From an uncultured Sutterella sp. (GTDB taxonomy: Bacteria > Pseudomonadota > Gammaproteobacteria > Burkholderiales > Burkholderiaceae_F): DNA of 14,833 bases. The DNA lies in assembly GCA_905198475.1 (NCBI GenBank), contig CAJKCQ010000056.1, positions 1 to 14,833 on the forward strand, written 5' to 3'. The position numbers and the translations under genes are program-made. Of the stretch, positions 13,395 through 14,833 are shown one piece after another. Numbering within the stretch: position 1 is the first letter of the stretch; the number at the start of each line of letters is the position of its first letter. The notes under the pieces were generated by a model. The model was not told the origin of the DNA, did not search any database, and saw nothing but the letters and a program-made list of their open reading frames with translations.

Positions 13395-13488
13395 TTGCAA
13401 TTCTCCGGAGCGGCTCCGTCCCGCGCCCCCGCGGCCACCCCGCGGACCCTCCGGCTCACTCCTCCTCAAACAGGATTAAAGGAAGGAA

Positions 13489-14751
13489 ATGTTCAAGACA
13501 TCCGAGTGCCCCGCCAAGCAGGACCCCGATTTGTGGCAGTGGATCGACGCCGAATCGAAGCGTCAGGAGCAGAACATCGAGCTCATCGCGAGCGAGAACT
13601 ACGCCTCGCCCGCCGTGATGGCCGCGCAGGGCAGCTGCCTCACGAACAAGTATGCCGAGGGCTATCCCGGCAAGCGCTACTACGGCGGCTGCGAATTCGT
13701 CGACGAGGTCGAGCGCCTCGCGATCGAACGCGCCAAGAAGCTCTTCTGCGAGCCCGCCGGCGTTGAAATGGCCGTGAACGTGCAGCCCCATTCGGGCGCG
13801 CAGGCCAACTCCGCCGTCTTCTTCGCGCTCCTGCAGCCCGGCGACGTCTTCATGGGCCTTTCGCTCGCCGACGGCGGCCACCTCACCCACGGCATGCACC
13901 TCAACTTCTCGGGCAAGTACTTCAAGGCCGTTCCCTACGGCCTCAACGAGAAGGAGGAGATCGACATGGACGAGGTCGAGCGCCTCGCCCGCGAAAACAA
14001 GCCGAAGCTCATCGTCACGGGCGCCTCGGCCTACTCGCGCCACATCGACTTCAAGCGCTTCGCCGAGATCGCCCATGAAGTGGGCGCGCTCCTGATGGTG
14101 GATATGGCCCACTACGCGGGCTTGGTCGCCGCGGGCGTGTATCCCACGCCCTTCGGCTACGCCGACATCGTCACCACGACCACGCACAAGACGCTGCGCG
14201 GCCCGCGCGGCGGCCTCATCTTCTGCAGGCCCGATCTTGAGAAGAAGATCAACTCCGCGGTCTTCCCGGGCATGCAGGGCGGCCCGCTGATGCACGTGAT
14301 CGCCGCCAAGGCGGTCGCCCTCGGCGAGGCGCTCCGTCCGGAATTCAAGGCCTACCAGGAGCAGGTCGTGAAGAATGCGGCCGTGATGGCCGAGCAGCTC
14401 ATGGCCCGCGGTCTGCGCATCGTCTCGGGCGGCACCGAGAGCCACGTCATGCTCGTGGACCTTCGTCCCCTGAAGATCACCGGCAAGGCCGCCGAAGCGG
14501 TGCTCCACTCCGTGGGCATCACGGTGAACAAGAACGCCATTCCGAAGGACCCCGAGAAGCCCTTCGTCACCTCGGGCATCCGTCTCGGCTCGCCCGCGAT
14601 GACGACCCGCGGCTTCAAGGAGGACGAGGCGCGCCTCACCGCCAACCTGATCGTGGACGTGCTCGAGTCGCCTGAGGACCAGGCCGTGCTCGACCGCGTG
14701 CGCGCCGAGGTGGCGAAGCTCACCGCCGCCTTCCCGGTCTACGGCGCCTGA
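13489..14751 (+). CDS. glyA: Serine hydroxymethyltransferase
   Basis: GlyA is a PLP enzyme that converts serine and tetrahydrofolate to glycine and 5,10-methylene-tetrahydrofolate, the main one-carbon source. The 420 residues match the family. Visible are IELIASENYASPAVMAAQGS (30-49) with the catalytic Glu35, KYAEGYPGKRYYGGCEFVD (54-72), PHSGAQAN (100-107), the MVDMAHYAGLVAAG segment (203-216), and the PLP-binding Lys234 in TTTTHKTLRGPRGG (229-242). RLGSPAMTTRGF (365-376) carries the substrate-carboxylate Arg. ATG 13489 follows a strong ribosome site (AAGGAAGGAA, 13479-13488). It lies 94 bases after the PEBP gene. I see no glycine riboswitch in that gap. The gene is complete, ending 82 bases before the window edge. 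Confidence 0.98.
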   Translation: MFKTSECPAKQDPDLWQWIDAESKRQEQNIELIASENYASPAVMAAQGSCLTNKYAEGYPGKRYYGGCEFVDEVERLAIERAKKLFCEPAGVEMAVNVQPHSGAQANSAVFFALLQPGDVFMGLSLADGGHLTHGMHLNFSGKYFKAVPYGLNEKEEIDMDEVERLARENKPKLIVTGASAYSRHIDFKRFAEIAHEVGALLMVDMAHYAGLVAAGVYPTPFGYADIVTTTTHKTLRGPRGGLIFCRPDLEKKINSAVFPGMQGGPLMHVIAAKAVALGEALRPEFKAYQEQVVKNAAVMAEQLMARGLRIVSGGTESHVMLVDLRPLKITGKAAEAVLHSVGITVNKNAIPKDPEKPFVTSGIRLGSPAMTTRGFKEDEARLTANLIVDVLESPEDQAVLDRVRAEVAKLTAAFPVYGA

Positions 14752-14763
14752 GCGCACTGAGCG

Positions 14764-14802
14764 GCGCCGCGCCCCGGGCCGTCGCCCGAGGCGGCGCGGC
14801 GC
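14764..14802. other. Very GC-rich nested hairpin after glyA
   Basis: GCGCCGCGCC (14764-14773) pairs with GGCGCGGCGC (14793-14802), and inside it CGGGC (14775-14779) pairs with GCCCG (14784-14788). No T tract follows within the window, so it is not a standard intrinsic terminator. It may stabilise the glyA 3' end or belong to the next gene's leader. Confidence 0.45.
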
Positions 14803-14833
14803 ACGGCGCCCCGGCTCCCGACGAGGCCTCCGC

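Noticed and set aside
14764..14802. Hairpin after glyA as an intrinsic terminator
   Set aside because: No T tract follows before the window ends.

Overview
The window is a GC-rich bacterial chromosome segment of almost entirely conserved housekeeping genes. The gene content and order suggest a betaproteobacterium of the order Burkholderiales: rplM-rpsI-erpA on one strand, anmK plus an M23 peptidase facing it, then divergent tyrS-dtd. I know this arrangement from that order. A Sutterellaceae-like gut lineage is my best guess, from the style of the proteins, but this is inference and was not searched.

Layout. Bases 1-64 are the 3' part of a tRNA-Ala(GGC), followed by a clear intrinsic terminator. 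A short ribosome-hibernation-type gene (HPF/RaiA family) lies on the minus strand with its own terminator. About 600 bases without a convincing gene but with several GC-rich hairpins follow. They lead into a gene for a low-complexity protein built from FGER/FGDR hexads with an acidic tail. Next come glpK and glpD, overlapping by 8 bases, for glycerol kinase and FAD glycerol-3-phosphate dehydrogenase. GlpD carries an unusual Pro/Ala/Glu-rich C-terminal tail of about 130 residues. A MarC-family membrane protein gene follows. The ribosomal operon rplM-rpsI has a good sigma70-type promoter and a leader of about 240 bases containing hairpins; after a terminator comes erpA (Fe-S carrier). On the minus strand, the M23 peptidase gene overlaps anmK by 4 bases, a pair that fits peptidoglycan cleavage and recycling. 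Divergent from it, tyrS overlaps dtd by 4 bases, a pair for charging tRNA and clearing D-amino acids from it. A PEBP/YbhB-type gene and glyA (serine hydroxymethyltransferase) close the window.

I found no mobile element, CRISPR array, integrase, toxin-antitoxin pair or defence system, and no complete undescribed system. The most interesting points are: the repeat protein with its recent internal duplication; an intrinsic terminator ending only 23 bases before the glpK start codon (possible attenuation); the acidic tail on GlpD; and the long structured rplM leader, which could be an autoregulatory RNA.
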